The notes below the pieces were generated by a model that was not told where the DNA came from, ran no database searches, and worked only from the letters and a program-made list of their open reading frames with translations. Of a stretch of DNA of 64,000 bases, positions 27,081 to 37,677 are shown piece after piece. Source of the stretch: Balneolia bacterium (GTDB lineage Bacteria > Bacteroidota > Rhodothermia > Balneolales > Cyclonatronaceae). Each line of letters starts with the position of its first letter. The first letter of the stretch is position 1. Location of the stretch: positions 17,768 to 81,767 of the forward strand of contig JAIUMA010000011.1 in assembly GCA_022565795.1 (NCBI GenBank). Reading direction: 5' to 3'. Position numbers and translations under genes: made by a program.

Positions 27081-28367
27081 GTGAATATATCCGTAGAAAA
27101 CATCACCGCGGTAGATAAGAAAATCACCATCGAGGCCGACAGCTCCGATCTCGGTCCAAGAATCGACAAAGCGCTGCGTAAATACCGCAAGCAAATGAAT
27201 ATCCCGGGTTTTCGTCCCGGAACAGCTCCAATCGGTCTTATTAAGAAGCGCATCGGCAAAGATGTGGAAAACGAGCAGATCGATGAGTTTGTGCAGGAGA
27301 TTTTCCAAAAGGAAATCATCCCGAACCACAAGCCGGTTGGCGAGCCGAAAATGGAGAAAATCAACTACACCGATGGTAAGCTGGAAGTTGAACTGCTTAT
27401 TGGCAGCGCTCCTGAGTTCGAGCTGACCGACGTTAACGCCATCAAAGTAGACAAGCTTGTTCACGATGTTACCGATGAAGAAGTAGCTAAAGAGTATGAG
27501 TTCAGCATTCGCCGTGCGAGTGAGTGGTCAGAGTCTGATGAAGCCGCAACAGAAGAGTCGAAAGTAACCGTAGATGTTGTTCGTCTTGATAAAGACGGTA
27601 AGGAAACGGAAGACAAAGATGAAGACCTCAGCCTTGACCTCAAAAGCGAGCAGAACAAAGAATATGCTTCAGCACTTGTAGGCAAGAAAAAAGGCGACCA
27701 GGCAACTATTGAAATTAAAGACGGCGATGAGCCTGAGTCTTACAAGGCAACCGTCACAAAAGTAGAAAACCATACTGCTCCTGAGCTGGATGAAGAGTTC
27801 TTCAAGCAGCAAAGCCGTGGCCAGTCTACCAACGAGGAAGAGTTTAAGAGCTATCTGAAGAGCCAGATTCAAAACTATTTCGATCAGACAGCCGACGATC
27901 TTCTTCGCGATAAGATTGTAACACAGCTTATCGATAGCCACGATTTTGAAGTTCCTCAGAATATCTATCAGGATATCCTGAACGGCCGCATCCAAAATCT
28001 TCGCAAAGAGAACGAAGATACTCTTCCGGATGATTTTAATAAGGAAGAGTTCGAAGCCGAAAACAAAGACAGCATCATGAAGGAAGGAAAGTGGACCTTC
28101 ATCGTGTCTGAATTGTTCGAGAAATATCCGGACACCGAAATTCAGGCCGAAGATGTTGACAAATTTTTTGAAGTTGAGTCTGCCAAAATGGGCCTTCCTG
28201 CCGAAATGCTTAAAAATTTCTACGCATCACAAAGCGAGCAGCTCGAGCAGCTACGTATGAGAATTCGTACTGACAAGCTTTTTGGCAAGCTCATCGACGA
28301 AGTTGAGGTAAACGAACTCTCCAGAGACGAGTACGAAAAGAAGTATTCCAACAAGAAGGAAAAGTAA
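27081..28367 (+). CDS. tig: Trigger factor (ribosome-associated chaperone, peptidyl-prolyl isomerase)
   Basis: Ribosome-bound chaperone that meets nascent chains. The N-terminal ribosome-binding domain contains the FRPGTAP signature (residues 46-52, within IPGFRPGTAPIGLI), followed by an FKBP-like middle and a long helical C-terminal domain (about 255-415). The 428-aa length is normal. The start is GTG, giving the N-terminus MNISVENITAVDKKITIE. It heads the classical tig-clpP-clpX order, 158 bp after tRNA-Leu(UAG). Confidence 0.95.
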   Translation: MNISVENITAVDKKITIEADSSDLGPRIDKALRKYRKQMNIPGFRPGTAPIGLIKKRIGKDVENEQIDEFVQEIFQKEIIPNHKPVGEPKMEKINYTDGKLEVELLIGSAPEFELTDVNAIKVDKLVHDVTDEEVAKEYEFSIRRASEWSESDEAATEESKVTVDVVRLDKDGKETEDKDEDLSLDLKSEQNKEYASALVGKKKGDQATIEIKDGDEPESYKATVTKVENHTAPELDEEFFKQQSRGQSTNEEEFKSYLKSQIQNYFDQTADDLLRDKIVTQLIDSHDFEVPQNIYQDILNGRIQNLRKENEDTLPDDFNKEEFEAENKDSIMKEGKWTFIVSELFEKYPDTEIQAEDVDKFFEVESAKMGLPAEMLKNFYASQSEQLEQLRMRIRTDKLFGKLIDEVEVNELSRDEYEKKYSNKKEK

Positions 28368-28418
28368 ACGTACCGGTCTCTACCATTAACCGTTTTCATT
28401 CATCATTACTCTGAGATT

Positions 28419-29075
28419 ATGCACATACCCAAACAACCTGTAATCGACCAAAACTCGTTTATGCAGGCCCACAGCGGAGACATCCAGAATAACCTGGTTC
28501 CTATGGTTATCGAAACGACCTCCCGCGGAGAGCGTGCTTACGATATCTATTCCCGTCTGCTTAAAGACCGTATCATTATTCTGGGAACCCCAATTAATGA
28601 TGCCATTGCCTCCAACATTGTGGCTCAGATTCTTTTTCTTGAGTCTGAAGACCCGGAGAAGGACATTAATATCTACATCAACAGTCCTGGTGGCGTTGTT
28701 TCTGCAGGCATGGCGATTTACGATACCATGCAGTACGTTAAGTGTGATGTCTCCACAACCTGTATCGGCATGGCGGCCTCAATGGGCGCCGTTCTGCTTA
28801 CAGCCGGAGCTAAAGGAAAGCGTTCTGCGCTTCCAAACGCACGCGTAATGATCCACCAGCCGCTGGGCGGGGTTCAGGGTCAGGCCAGCGATATCGAAAT
28901 TGAGGCGAAAGAAATCCTTCGCCTCAAGCAGTCACTCAGCCAGATTATTGCTGATCATGCCGGTCGGGACATAGAAGACGTTATCCGTGACTCCGACAGA
29001 AACAAATGGATGACCGCCGATGAAGCCCACGAATACGGGCTGGTCGACAAAGTAATGCGTCGCGACGCCAAGTAA
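28419..29075 (+). CDS. clpP: ATP-dependent Clp protease proteolytic subunit
   Basis: Self-compartmentalised serine protease working with ClpX. The catalytic triad is visible: Ser121 in GMAASMGA, His146 in MIHQPLGG and Asp191 in RDSDRNKWM. The 218-aa length includes an N-terminal extension of about 20-25 residues before the conserved [11 protein letters not shown], which could be a propeptide. It lies 51 bp after tig and is separated from clpX by a strong terminator-like hairpin, so clpX may have its own promoter or depend on read-through. Confidence 0.97.
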   Translation: MHIPKQPVIDQNSFMQAHSGDIQNNLVPMVIETTSRGERAYDIYSRLLKDRIIILGTPINDAIASNIVAQILFLESEDPEKDINIYINSPGGVVSAGMAIYDTMQYVKCDVSTTCIGMAASMGAVLLTAGAKGKRSALPNARVMIHQPLGGVQGQASDIEIEAKEILRLKQSLSQIIADHAGRDIEDVIRDSDRNKWMTADEAHEYGLVDKVMRRDAK

Positions 29076-29112
29076 AATAAGCGCTACGCGCAATTAGCTG
29101 TTTTTATACCTT

Positions 29113-29165
29113 CAGCCGGATCTGATGGTCAGTTAAACAACTGCGCAGGTCTGGCTGTTTTTTTT
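29113..29165 (+). terminator. Terminator-like hairpin between clpP and clpX
   Basis: Arms CAGCCGGATCTG and CAGGTCTGGCTG (12 bp with two G-U pairs) are followed by a run of nine T. Located 37 bp after clpP. Confidence 0.78.
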
Positions 29166-29218
29166 AGATTATTTGTTACATTACAGTAATTGAAGACATT
29201 AAAAAATAATTAGTTCTA

Positions 29219-30475
29219 ATGAGCGGTAAATCACGCAAAGACCGAATACATTGTTCCTTCTGCGGACGTTCATCGAGCCAGGTAAACAGTATGGTTGCCG
29301 GTCCCGATGTATATATCTGCGACTACTGTATAACGGATGCATCAGGAATTGTTAAATCCGACCTGGCCAGAAAAAATGAGTCACGTGCGGCTAACTATAA
29401 GCCCATGCTTAAGCCGGTCGAAATCAAGGCTAAGCTCGATGAGTACGTTATTGGTCAGGAATACGCAAAAAAGACGCTCTCCGTAGCTGTCTACAACCAC
29501 TATAAGCGAATTAGTGATGTTATAAGTGACGGCGGAGACAACGATATACAGATTGACAAAAGCAATATCCTGCTTCTTGGGCCTACCGGCTCCGGAAAAA
29601 CTCTTCTGGCCCGCACACTGGCCCGAATGATTGATGTGCCTTTTACCATTGCCGACGCAACCGCGCTTACCGAAGCAGGTTATGTGGGCGAGGATGTGGA
29701 GAGCATTCTATCTAATCTGCTTCAGGCCGCCGACTACGACGTTGAGCGTGCCCAGAAAGGTATCGTTTATATCGACGAAGTTGATAAGGTCGCCCGCAAA
29801 AGCGACAACCCGAGCATCACCCGTGATGTATCCGGTGAAGGCGTTCAACAGGCACTTCTGAAAATTCTCGAGGGCTCGGTCGCTAACGTACCGCCTAAAG
29901 GCGGCCGTAAGCATCCGGAACAAAGCTTCGTTAAAATCGATACCACCAACATTCTCTTTATATGTGGTGGTGCTTTCGACGGTCTCGCTGATGTTATTTC
30001 ACGCAGACTTTCTACCAGCTCAATGGGTTTTCAGGCTACAGAGCAGGTTAAATTCGACAAGACGAATCCAAATATCTTCACCTATGCCGAGCCGGAAGAT
30101 CTTCAGAAGTTCGGGCTTATTCCTGAGCTGATTGGTCGTCTGCCGGTGATTTCCGGACTCCACGAGCTCGACAAAGACGCACTTATCGACATCATGCTCA
30201 AGCCTAAGAATGCCCTGGTGAAGCAGTACCAGAAGCTGTTCGAGCTCGAAGGCGTAAAGCTCGATTTCGAAGAAGACGCGCTCGAGTCTATCGTAACCAG
30301 AGCAATGGAACGTAAAACCGGTGCCCGCGGACTCAAATCCATCATGGAGAAGTCCATGCTCGACATTATGTTTACGCTGCCAACCATGCGCAACGTAGAA
30401 CGCTGTGTCATCACAAAGGCAACTATTGAAGATGCCGCACCGCCGGTATATGAAAAGCGTAAAGCATCAGCCTGA
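29219..30475 (+). CDS. clpX: ATP-dependent Clp protease ATP-binding subunit ClpX
   Basis: AAA+ unfoldase feeding substrates to ClpP. The N-terminal zinc-binding domain has Cys12, Cys15, Cys34 and Cys37. Walker A is GPTGSGKT, Walker B is IVYIDEVDK, the pore loop [11 protein letters not shown] is present, and the sensor regions lie in [12 protein letters not shown] and KTGARGLKS. 418 aa is the usual length. A terminator follows 33 bp after the stop. Confidence 0.97.
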   Translation: MSGKSRKDRIHCSFCGRSSSQVNSMVAGPDVYICDYCITDASGIVKSDLARKNESRAANYKPMLKPVEIKAKLDEYVIGQEYAKKTLSVAVYNHYKRISDVISDGGDNDIQIDKSNILLLGPTGSGKTLLARTLARMIDVPFTIADATALTEAGYVGEDVESILSNLLQAADYDVERAQKGIVYIDEVDKVARKSDNPSITRDVSGEGVQQALLKILEGSVANVPPKGGRKHPEQSFVKIDTTNILFICGGAFDGLADVISRRLSTSSMGFQATEQVKFDKTNPNIFTYAEPEDLQKFGLIPELIGRLPVISGLHELDKDALIDIMLKPKNALVKQYQKLFELEGVKLDFEEDALESIVTRAMERKTGARGLKSIMEKSMLDIMFTLPTMRNVERCVITKATIEDAAPPVYEKRKASA

Positions 30476-30508
30476 TAACATACTGCATCAGACTGAAATG
30501 ATTTTATT

Positions 30509-30550
30509 AATCCGGATTAGCCGTTCATTCTGCTTTTCCGGATTTTTTTT
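30509..30550 (+). terminator. Terminator after clpX
   Basis: AATCCGGA and TCCGGATT arms around a 20-nt loop, followed by a run of T. Confidence 0.72.
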
Positions 30551-30593
30551 GCTTACTTTCAGATGAGGACAATTTCCTTAAACAGAATGAATC

Positions 30594-30890
30594 ATGGCCT
30601 ATTATTCCAAAAAACCACGCGCCATAGGCGATCTGCTAAAAGACTTTGTTGATGACTATCCTGCGCGGAAAAAGTTAAAACGCGGGATGGTACTTTCCGT
30701 TTTACCCAAAACCGCCGGAACAAGGGTGATGGAGCAGGTTGAGGAGTTCTGGTTTACAGGAAATAAGCTTTTCATAAAGGTAAAAGACCAGGCCTGGAGA
30801 CAGGAGCTTCACCTTCAAAGAAATACGCTCAAAAAAAAGCTGAATGATTCGGTAAGGGAAGAAATTGTTGAGGAAATTATCGTCCGTTAA
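30594..30890 (+). CDS. DUF721/DciA-domain protein
   Basis: A 98-aa protein with the DUF721 domain: IGDLLKDFVDDYPARKKL at the N-terminus, and FTGNKLFIKVKDQAWRQELHLQRNTLKKKLN in the core with the conserved W and the LxxxLN pattern. DUF721 proteins of the DciA type act as helicase (DnaB) operators in bacteria without DnaC; in this lineage that role is likely but not proven. It lies about 8 kb from the origin and 45 bp before a YbbR protein gene. Confidence 0.8.
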   Translation: MAYYSKKPRAIGDLLKDFVDDYPARKKLKRGMVLSVLPKTAGTRVMEQVEEFWFTGNKLFIKVKDQAWRQELHLQRNTLKKKLNDSVREEIVEEIIVR

Positions 30891-30935
30891 AATAGTTATA
30901 TTCTCATCTGTCTTAGAAAGTACAAACAAGAATCC

Positions 30936-31934
30936 ATGGGTCTACGCAACTTTTTCAACTCCTTACGGGATAAGTTCAACCTGCCTCAAAGCGGTGAGAG
31001 CTCCGGCAGTTCCAACATGCAGAGTGGCGAAAAAACCATTGTCTTCGTGTTTTCCTTCATCATCGCCCTGAGCCTTTGGATGCTAATCAATCTTGGCCGT
31101 GATTACTCGCTAACGATTCAGCTGCCGCTTACCTACGGCGATTTCCCGTCCGATCAGGCGCCGCTGCAGCCGCTGCCTGACTACACCACCGCCACTTTTA
31201 CGGGCGAAGGCTGGAAACTGCTTGGTATCTATGGAAATCCGCCACGGATCATGGTAAACGCTACGGAAGCCTCCACCAATATTGAAAGTGCCATTCAGGC
31301 TCAGCTTACAGCCGGTCAGGAGCTCAGCCTTAACCGGGCCGACCCTTCAGTAGTTGAAATCGAAATGGAGGAGTCGATGACGCGCACCGTGCCGGTTGAA
31401 AACAATATCGAGCTTCTGTTTCGGAGCCAGTTTGGACTTATCGGATCGCCTGCAATCCGACCCGACAGCGTAAGGGTTACCGGGGCGCGTTCACTCGTGG
31501 AGAACATCAACTCCTGGCCTACCCAAAAGACTGTCTTCGATGATTTAAACCAGCCCTTTATGGCTACGGTACAGCTTGAGGAGAGCAATGAGTTGATCCG
31601 AATCAGCCACAGAGCCGTAAATCTTGATGTAGAGGTAGCTGAGTTTACCGAGGGTGAAGTACGCATCCCGATTGAAATCGAAGGCGGCGAAGGGCGGCCG
31701 CGGATTATTCTTACGCCGGCAACCGTAAACGTACGCTACAATGTGCCGGTTTCTCAGTTTGCTGAAGCTTCAGAACGAAGCCTTATTCGGGCCGTGATAA
31801 GCTATAGCGATATTGAAGAAGACACAACCGGATACATTCAACCTCGTTTCGAAATTGAGGACTCCGAATTTGACGTCAGTATTCGCTCTTTTACGCCCCG
31901 AAGAGCGTCTTACTTCAGACTTATTGAAGACTAG
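30936..31934 (+). CDS. YbbR-like domain protein, membrane anchored
   Basis: A 332-aa protein with a cytoplasmic N-terminal tail, one membrane helix (about residues 34-52) and a long extracytoplasmic part made of YbbR-like beta repeats (for example VENNIELLFRSQFGLIGSPAIRPDSVRVTG at about 150-180). In Firmicutes the YbbR protein CdaR regulates the diadenylate cyclase CdaA; no cyclase gene is in this window, so the role is unknown. It is probably co-transcribed with the DUF721 gene and ends 13 bp before the convergent ispH. Confidence 0.8.
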   Translation: MGLRNFFNSLRDKFNLPQSGESSGSSNMQSGEKTIVFVFSFIIALSLWMLINLGRDYSLTIQLPLTYGDFPSDQAPLQPLPDYTTATFTGEGWKLLGIYGNPPRIMVNATEASTNIESAIQAQLTAGQELSLNRADPSVVEIEMEESMTRTVPVENNIELLFRSQFGLIGSPAIRPDSVRVTGARSLVENINSWPTQKTVFDDLNQPFMATVQLEESNELIRISHRAVNLDVEVAEFTEGEVRIPIEIEGGEGRPRIILTPATVNVRYNVPVSQFAEASERSLIRAVISYSDIEEDTTGYIQPRFEIEDSEFDVSIRSFTPRRASYFRLIED

Positions 31935-31947
31935 ATTTTTTCTGATT

Positions 31948-33201
31948 TCAGGCTGGGTCGGCCATCGCCTCTTTGAACGGCTTCATCACCTCTTCCATAT
32001 CACGGACGGAATCGAACCAGCCAAGCACTTTCAGAATAACTTCATCAACCAGAACGTCGGGGCAGGAAGCGCCTGATGTGATAGCAATCTTAAGCGGACG
32101 ATCATAATCAAGCGGCAGCCAGTCTTCGGTAACATGCTGTTGTTTGTCCCACTGGTTGAAGTGGTTAATTTTTGATGCCGATTTCAGCTCTGAGGCGTCA
32201 CGCACGTGATACGTCGGGAATTCGTGTTCCAAAAGCTCGACCAGGTGCATGGTGTTCGATGAGTTGTAGCCACCAACTACGAGCGCCAGATCAGCATCGG
32301 TTTTCATCAGCGAGCGTGTGGCCGTCTGATTTTCGTTTGTCGCGTAGCACAACGTATCGGACGTATCGGCGAAATGCTCCTTCACCTTATCCTCTCCGTA
32401 CTTCTCTGCCACCGCAGCGCGCAAAATATCCATCACTTCCTGGGTTTCGGTCGCGAGCATGGTCGTCTGGTTTATCACACCAAACTTTTCAAGATCAGTA
32501 AGCGGGTTGAAGCCCTCGGTGCATTTGTGGCCGAAGTGCTGCTCAAACTCTTCCAAAGGGCGCTTTTCAAGCATGATATCCGCCAGTATGCGGGCTTCCT
32601 CCGGATTAAGTACCACAACAACAGCCGAAGATGCTTTTGCGCTGTGTGAGAACGTAGCGCGGGTTTCCTCATGATTGTGCTTGCCGTGGATAACCAGGGC
32701 GTTCTCTTTTTTACCAAGCTGATTTCCCCGTTTCCAGACCTTCTCCACGAACGGACAGGTCGTATCATATTGGTACGGATTTATACCACGGGCTTCAAGC
32801 TCTTTCTGGATTTCGAGAGTTGTACCAAAAGCAGGAACAATCACGATGTCATCAGAAGAGAGGCTCGAAATAGGAATCAGCGGCGTTCCGTCGGTTTCAA
32901 AAAGGAACTTCACTCCCCTGCGAATCAGGTCCTCATTCACGTTAGGATTGTGAATCATTTCGCTGAGCAGATAGATATTCTTGTCCGGATTTTCCTCAAC
33001 GGTTCGGTAGGCAATATCAATAGCGTTTTCCACGCCGTAGCAGAAGCCAAAGTGACGGGGAACCAGAAACTGAACCGGGCCAAAGTCTACGGTCACAGGC
33101 TCAGTATCGCGCTTTCTCGGGTCCAGAATCTGTCTGGCGTTTTTCACGCTTCGGATGATCTCTGATTTATAGAATTCCGGTATATCAAATTTTTTAGCCA
33201 T
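31948..33201 (-). CDS. ispH: 4-hydroxy-3-methylbut-2-enyl diphosphate reductase (long form)
   Basis: Last enzyme of the MEP isoprenoid pathway, an iron-sulfur reductase producing IPP and DMAPP. The three cluster cysteines are in FGFCYGVENA, DTTCPFVEKVW and TSGASCPDVL. At 417 aa it is about 100 residues longer than the E. coli enzyme. The extra length comes from an N-terminal lead of about 45 residues and insertions between the second and third cysteines, as in the cyanobacterial/plant-like type. It is convergent with the YbbR gene. Confidence 0.93.
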   Translation of the reverse strand: MAKKFDIPEFYKSEIIRSVKNARQILDPRKRDTEPVTVDFGPVQFLVPRHFGFCYGVENAIDIAYRTVEENPDKNIYLLSEMIHNPNVNEDLIRRGVKFLFETDGTPLIPISSLSSDDIVIVPAFGTTLEIQKELEARGINPYQYDTTCPFVEKVWKRGNQLGKKENALVIHGKHNHEETRATFSHSAKASSAVVVVLNPEEARILADIMLEKRPLEEFEQHFGHKCTEGFNPLTDLEKFGVINQTTMLATETQEVMDILRAAVAEKYGEDKVKEHFADTSDTLCYATNENQTATRSLMKTDADLALVVGGYNSSNTMHLVELLEHEFPTYHVRDASELKSASKINHFNQWDKQQHVTEDWLPLDYDRPLKIAITSGASCPDVLVDEVILKVLGWFDSVRDMEEVMKPFKEAMADPA

Positions 33202-33320
33202 ATATCTGCTGCAATGTCAACTTTCTTAAAAATACTGTCGGCGGATGTTGTTTACCAGAGCGCTGATTCTCTGTACCTGCTTTCACGCCAACGCTTTTTA
33301 GGCGGATAACGTGCCTTAAA

Positions 33321-36300
33321 TTACGAAGCTGCGGCCTCAACCGACTTACCATCAAGGCGAACTCCAACTAAGCGGCTTACGCCCGTTTCCTGCATGGTTA
33401 CGCCGTACATCACTTCGGCTTTTTCCATCGTCTTTTTGTTGTGCGTAATTACGATAAACTGCGTCTCATCACTGAATTGCTTAATCAAACTGGTGAAGCG
33501 CTCCACATTCGCATCGTCCAGCGGTGCATCAACCTCATCCAGAATACAAAAGGGTGATGGTTTTACCAGGTAGATGGCAAACAGCAGCGCAATAGCGGTC
33601 AGTGTTTTCTCCCCCCCGGAAAGCTGCTCGATATTCGACGGCCGCTTTCCACGAGGCTTGGCAATAATCTCGATTCTATGATCGAGCGGGTCGTCTGATT
33701 TCTCCTCCAGAAGCAGATCACAGAAGTCGTCTTCCATGAAAAGCATGCTAAACACCCGCTTGAAGTTTGTTCGGATATCTTCAAAGGTGGTGAGGAACCG
33801 CTCGTTGGCCGTTTCGTTAATTTCTTTAATCGTCTGTCGCAGCTTTTCCTCAGCCTCGTGCAGGTCTGAAATCTGACCTTCATAAAAATCGAGGCGTTCT
33901 TTTTCTTCCTCATACTCCTCAATCGCCAGCGGGTTGACTTCACCAATGCTGCGCATCCGTTCACGTAGCTTGTTCACTTCTGTTTTTGCAGCCTCGGGCT
34001 CAACACCTTCCGGGAACTCATCTTTCACCTGTTCCATCATCTTCCCGTATGTCTCCCAAACGTGGTCGCTTACGGAAGTGACGTTCATTTCAAGCTTCGA
34101 CTGCTCAATTTCAAGCTGATGAAGAAGGCTCGTATTTACCTCTTTTTTACGCTGAATCTGACGCGCCTGCTCCTCAATCTGACGAATGCGTCCGCGCTGT
34201 CTGGCCGTTGCCTCTTCTGCATCTTTAAAAACCGCTTCAGCCCGGCTTTTCTTTTCCTGAAGCTCATCCAGGTGGAGCTCAAGCTCTTCGGTAGTGTCCC
34301 GAAGCGTGGTAATCTTGTCTTTACTCTGAGTCGCCTGATTCGCCCGCAGGTCCAGTCTTTCTTTAATCGTTTTTATGCTCTGCTCGGCCTGTGCCATTTC
34401 GCGCTCGTAGCTTTCTGCCTCAGAACGCAAGCGTTGTTCTTTCACGCGAGCATCATTCATGCTCTGCTGTGCCCTTTGTCTGGCCTCTTCTTTCGAGCGC
34501 AGATCATTCCTGAATCCGAGCTGCTCTTCAATAATTTGCTCGAGCCGGTAGTTCAATTCATCGAGCTGTGGACGTAACTCAGCGAGCTGCTTACCCGATT
34601 CACCAATCTGATTGCTCAGGCTTTCTTCCCGGCGGCTCAAATCCGACTTGTTACGTTCATACATCTCACGCTCCGACTTAATCCCGGTATAGCGCTGCTC
34701 AGTTTTACGATACGCCAATTCAGCTTCGCGCAGGCTTTCGCGAGCGTCCTGCTCATTAAGCGAATTGAGTTTCTCCTGAGTCTGAGCGAGTCTTTCTGAT
34801 TTGTCTTCAATCTGCTCAAGCTCGGCCCGAATGGATTTCTTCAGCTTTTGAATCCGGTCTTTGATACCTACGCGAATTCCAACATTTTTTTCCTGACTCC
34901 CGCTGCGCAAAACGCCTTCATGACGAATTAAATCGCCCTCAGCAGTTACAAAGCTGAGATTCGACTGGCTTTTGAGTTTCGTCACAGCTTCATCAACTGA
35001 TCCAGCCAGACAAACGTGTCCAAGCAGCATATCCCGCAGCGGGATGAGATCATCGGGGCATGAAACCAGATTTGCAACAGAATCTGCATGAGGCTTATCG
35101 GCACTGAGCTTTTTCACATGCTCTTTAACGATGATGCCAGCCCGTCCTTTTTTCTGATCTTTTAAAAGGCTGAAGGCTTCAGAGGCCTGATCGAACGTAT
35201 CGGCCACCAGCAGGAAGCAGGACTCTCCCAGAGAGGCCTCAAGCGCCACAGCATGCTCCTGAGCGGTAGAAAACACGTCGGTGAGCACCTTAAGCGAACT
35301 CTTTTCCCCCAGCTGCTGAAGCAAAAACTGAACGCTGCCCGGAAATGCGTCGTGCGAGCTGGCAATTTGCTCTACCAGCTCAAGTTCAGATTCAAGCGCA
35401 TCCTTTCGGCTGTTAAGCGCCCGAATTTCATCTTTCAGCTCGTTAATGCGCTGCTGGGAAAGCTCTTTCTCGGCTCTGATTTCTTCCAGCTGCTTTTCAG
35501 CTTCTTGCTGCTTTTTTTTCTGCGTTTCAAGCTGTTCGTTGAGGAGCTCCAGATCTTTCCCGCTTATGAAAAGCTGTTCATCCAGCTCCTCTTTCTGCTC
35601 ATTTATCCGCTGAAGGTCTTCGGTTACGCTTTCATTGCGCGATTCAATGCGGATTTTCTGAGACTGAATCTGATTAATCTGATTGTTTACAGCATCCTGC
35701 TCACGCGTGAGGTTATTTACCTTACGCCTCAGTTCACCGGCTTCAAGGTCTACGTTTTTAAACAGTTCGCGCAATTTATCGAGCTCTTCGGTCCCCTGAG
35801 CCAGCGCAGCCTGACGTTCCTGAAGTATCTTCTCGGTAGAGACACGATTCCTCTTCAAATCGGTTATGTCGCCTTCAGCCTGATTAATATCCTCTTCAAA
35901 CTGAATAATAACCTGTTTCTCGTTCCCAATCTTCTCTTTGTTGATGCGAATAGTCGTTTCTGTTTCGCGGAGTTTGTTTAAGACGTTGTTCAGGTCACGA
36001 CGGGTTTCGGCGAGTGCGCGTTCACGCTCGGCAAGCTTTTCCTGAGCCAGCACTTCCTCTTCTTCAAAGCCGCTGTACTGCTGCTCAAGACCGCTTTTCT
36101 CTTTTTGCGTAGCCACAATGCGCTCCATCAGTGGCTTCAGCTGCTCCTGAATCCGCTCGTACTCAAAGCGTGACCATGCAAGATCCAGCTGCTCAAGTTT
36201 CTCTGAGTAGTCTTTTGCTTTACGGGCTTTGTCGGCCTGCAGCTGAAGCGACCGCGTCTTCTTACGGATTTCTACCAGGATGTCCTCAACGCGGAGTAAA

Positions 36301-36860
36301 TCCGCCACGGTTTCATCCAGCTTGCGCAGGGTAAGTTTTCTCTTCTCTTTATAGCGCGTAACGCCTGCAGCCTCCTCAAAAAGCCGGCGTCTGTCATTGT
36401 TTTTATCGTTGAGGATTTCCTCAACCATTTTAAGCTCGATTACAGAATACGCTCCTGGTCCCATACCGGTATCCATAAACAGCTCAACAACGTCCTTCAG
36501 GCGGCAGACGGAGCCGTTCAGCAGGTATTCACTTTCACCGGAGCGATACAACCGGCGGCTGATGGTTACTTCGGTGTACTCAAGCGGCAGAATGCCCCTG
36601 TTATTCTGGATAGTGAGGGCAACTTCGGCCATCCCCAAAGCTTTCTTTGTTGATGTACCGTTAAAAATTACGCTCTGCATCGCAGCCGAACGCAACAAAC
36701 TGGCGCGCTGCTCTCCCAGTACCCAGCGAAGGGCATCTACAATATTGGACTTTCCACAGCCATTGGGCCCTACGATTCCGGTTATGCCGCTGTCGAACCT
36801 GACGTTAGTTTTATTGGCAAAACTCTTGAATCCCTGGAGCGATAATTCAGATAAGTACAT
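33321..36860 (-). CDS. smc: Chromosome segregation protein SMC
   Basis: Condensin ATPase that organises and segregates the chromosome with ScpA (at 112) and ScpB. Walker A GPNGCGKS is at residues 31-38. Long coiled coils span about 170-500 and 670-1010 around a hinge near 515-660 (FPGSVQFLLQQLGEK, VLRSGSQEKNVGIR). The C-terminal head carries the signature LSGGEKTLTAIALLFA and Walker B FCILDEVDAPLDDANV. At 1179 aa it is the usual length. It lies downstream of frr on the same strand, but a terminator separates them. Confidence 0.97.
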   Translation of the reverse strand: MYLSELSLQGFKSFANKTNVRFDSGITGIVGPNGCGKSNIVDALRWVLGEQRASLLRSAAMQSVIFNGTSTKKALGMAEVALTIQNNRGILPLEYTEVTISRRLYRSGESEYLLNGSVCRLKDVVELFMDTGMGPGAYSVIELKMVEEILNDKNNDRRRLFEEAAGVTRYKEKRKLTLRKLDETVADLLRVEDILVEIRKKTRSLQLQADKARKAKDYSEKLEQLDLAWSRFEYERIQEQLKPLMERIVATQKEKSGLEQQYSGFEEEEVLAQEKLAERERALAETRRDLNNVLNKLRETETTIRINKEKIGNEKQVIIQFEEDINQAEGDITDLKRNRVSTEKILQERQAALAQGTEELDKLRELFKNVDLEAGELRRKVNNLTREQDAVNNQINQIQSQKIRIESRNESVTEDLQRINEQKEELDEQLFISGKDLELLNEQLETQKKKQQEAEKQLEEIRAEKELSQQRINELKDEIRALNSRKDALESELELVEQIASSHDAFPGSVQFLLQQLGEKSSLKVLTDVFSTAQEHAVALEASLGESCFLLVADTFDQASEAFSLLKDQKKGRAGIIVKEHVKKLSADKPHADSVANLVSCPDDLIPLRDMLLGHVCLAGSVDEAVTKLKSQSNLSFVTAEGDLIRHEGVLRSGSQEKNVGIRVGIKDRIQKLKKSIRAELEQIEDKSERLAQTQEKLNSLNEQDARESLREAELAYRKTEQRYTGIKSEREMYERNKSDLSRREESLSNQIGESGKQLAELRPQLDELNYRLEQIIEEQLGFRNDLRSKEEARQRAQQSMNDARVKEQRLRSEAESYEREMAQAEQSIKTIKERLDLRANQATQSKDKITTLRDTTEELELHLDELQEKKSRAEAVFKDAEEATARQRGRIRQIEEQARQIQRKKEVNTSLLHQLEIEQSKLEMNVTSVSDHVWETYGKMMEQVKDEFPEGVEPEAAKTEVNKLRERMRSIGEVNPLAIEEYEEEKERLDFYEGQISDLHEAEEKLRQTIKEINETANERFLTTFEDIRTNFKRVFSMLFMEDDFCDLLLEEKSDDPLDHRIEIIAKPRGKRPSNIEQLSGGEKTLTAIALLFAIYLVKPSPFCILDEVDAPLDDANVERFTSLIKQFSDETQFIVITHNKKTMEKAEVMYGVTMQETGVSRLVGVRLDGKSVEAAAS

Positions 36861-36921
36861 AGTTAATCAACAATTCAAAAACCGATTGCGGGTAACGAAT
36901 TTACCACATATCAGCCAGAAC

Positions 36922-36956
36922 AAAAAAGGCCGGGGCGCTGTGCACACCGACCTTTA
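36922..36956 (-). terminator. Terminator after frr
   Basis: Arms AAAGGCCGG and CCGACCTTT with one mismatch around a 12-16-nt loop. The A run on the left is the T run for the minus strand. Confidence 0.65.
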
Positions 36957-36977
36957 TTCATAAACCGGCAGCCTGGG

Positions 36978-37547
36978 TCAAATGCTCAGAATTTCCTCTT
37001 CTTTGTCCTTGAGGAGCTCTTCGACTTTGGCATTATAAGTATCGGTCAGCTTCTGAATTTCGTCTTCCGATTCAAATCTTGAATCTTCCGGCAGGGAGCT
37101 GTCCTTTACTTCTTTTTTGATATTTTCATTGGCATCACGACGAGCAGTACGAATACTAACACGCGCTTTTTCTGCTGTCTCCCTTGCAAGCTTGACAAGC
37201 TCCTGACGACGCTCTTCGGTAAGAACAGGCATCGGAATACGAATCAGCTGACCGTCATTCTGCGGATTAAGCCCCAGCTTTGATCCGTGAATAGCCTTCT
37301 CAATAGGCTGAATCATAGATTTTTCCCATGGCTGGATAACCAGCATACGTGGCTCAGGCGCGGATACGTTGGCCACCTGATTCAGTGGCGTTTGGCTGCC
37401 ATAGTAATCTACCTTGATGCCGTCGAGCAGCGACGGGTTTGCCTTACCGGCGCGGATATGGTTAAACTCACGTTTAAGGTAATCGAGAGACAGATCCATC
37501 TCCTCTTTTGCCTCTTCGTGGTACGGTTGGAGCTCAGGTAATATCAT
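36978..37547 (-). CDS. frr: Ribosome recycling factor
   Basis: Splits post-termination ribosomes together with EF-G. The 189-aa protein has the RRF pattern: REFNHIRAGKANPSLLD, VDYYGSQTPLNQVANVSAPEPRMLVIQPWE, and IRIPMPVLTEERRQELVKLA. The ATG at 37547 is chosen over one 15 codons upstream because conserved sequence starts with MILPELQPYHEEAK. It follows pyrH, as in many bacteria (rpsB-tsf-pyrH-frr). Confidence 0.96.
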   Translation of the reverse strand: MILPELQPYHEEAKEEMDLSLDYLKREFNHIRAGKANPSLLDGIKVDYYGSQTPLNQVANVSAPEPRMLVIQPWEKSMIQPIEKAIHGSKLGLNPQNDGQLIRIPMPVLTEERRQELVKLARETAEKARVSIRTARRDANENIKKEVKDSSLPEDSRFESEDEIQKLTDTYNAKVEELLKDKEEEILSI

Positions 37548-37677
37548 AATATAATCTGTTTGCTTTTCGCATTGTCGAATGTGGTTTTTCAACCGGTTCT
37601 TTTAAAACAGAATAAGATACGATTTTAAGACTGCCAAATAAATATCCGGCTTATCCCAAATCACATTTGTGCACTGT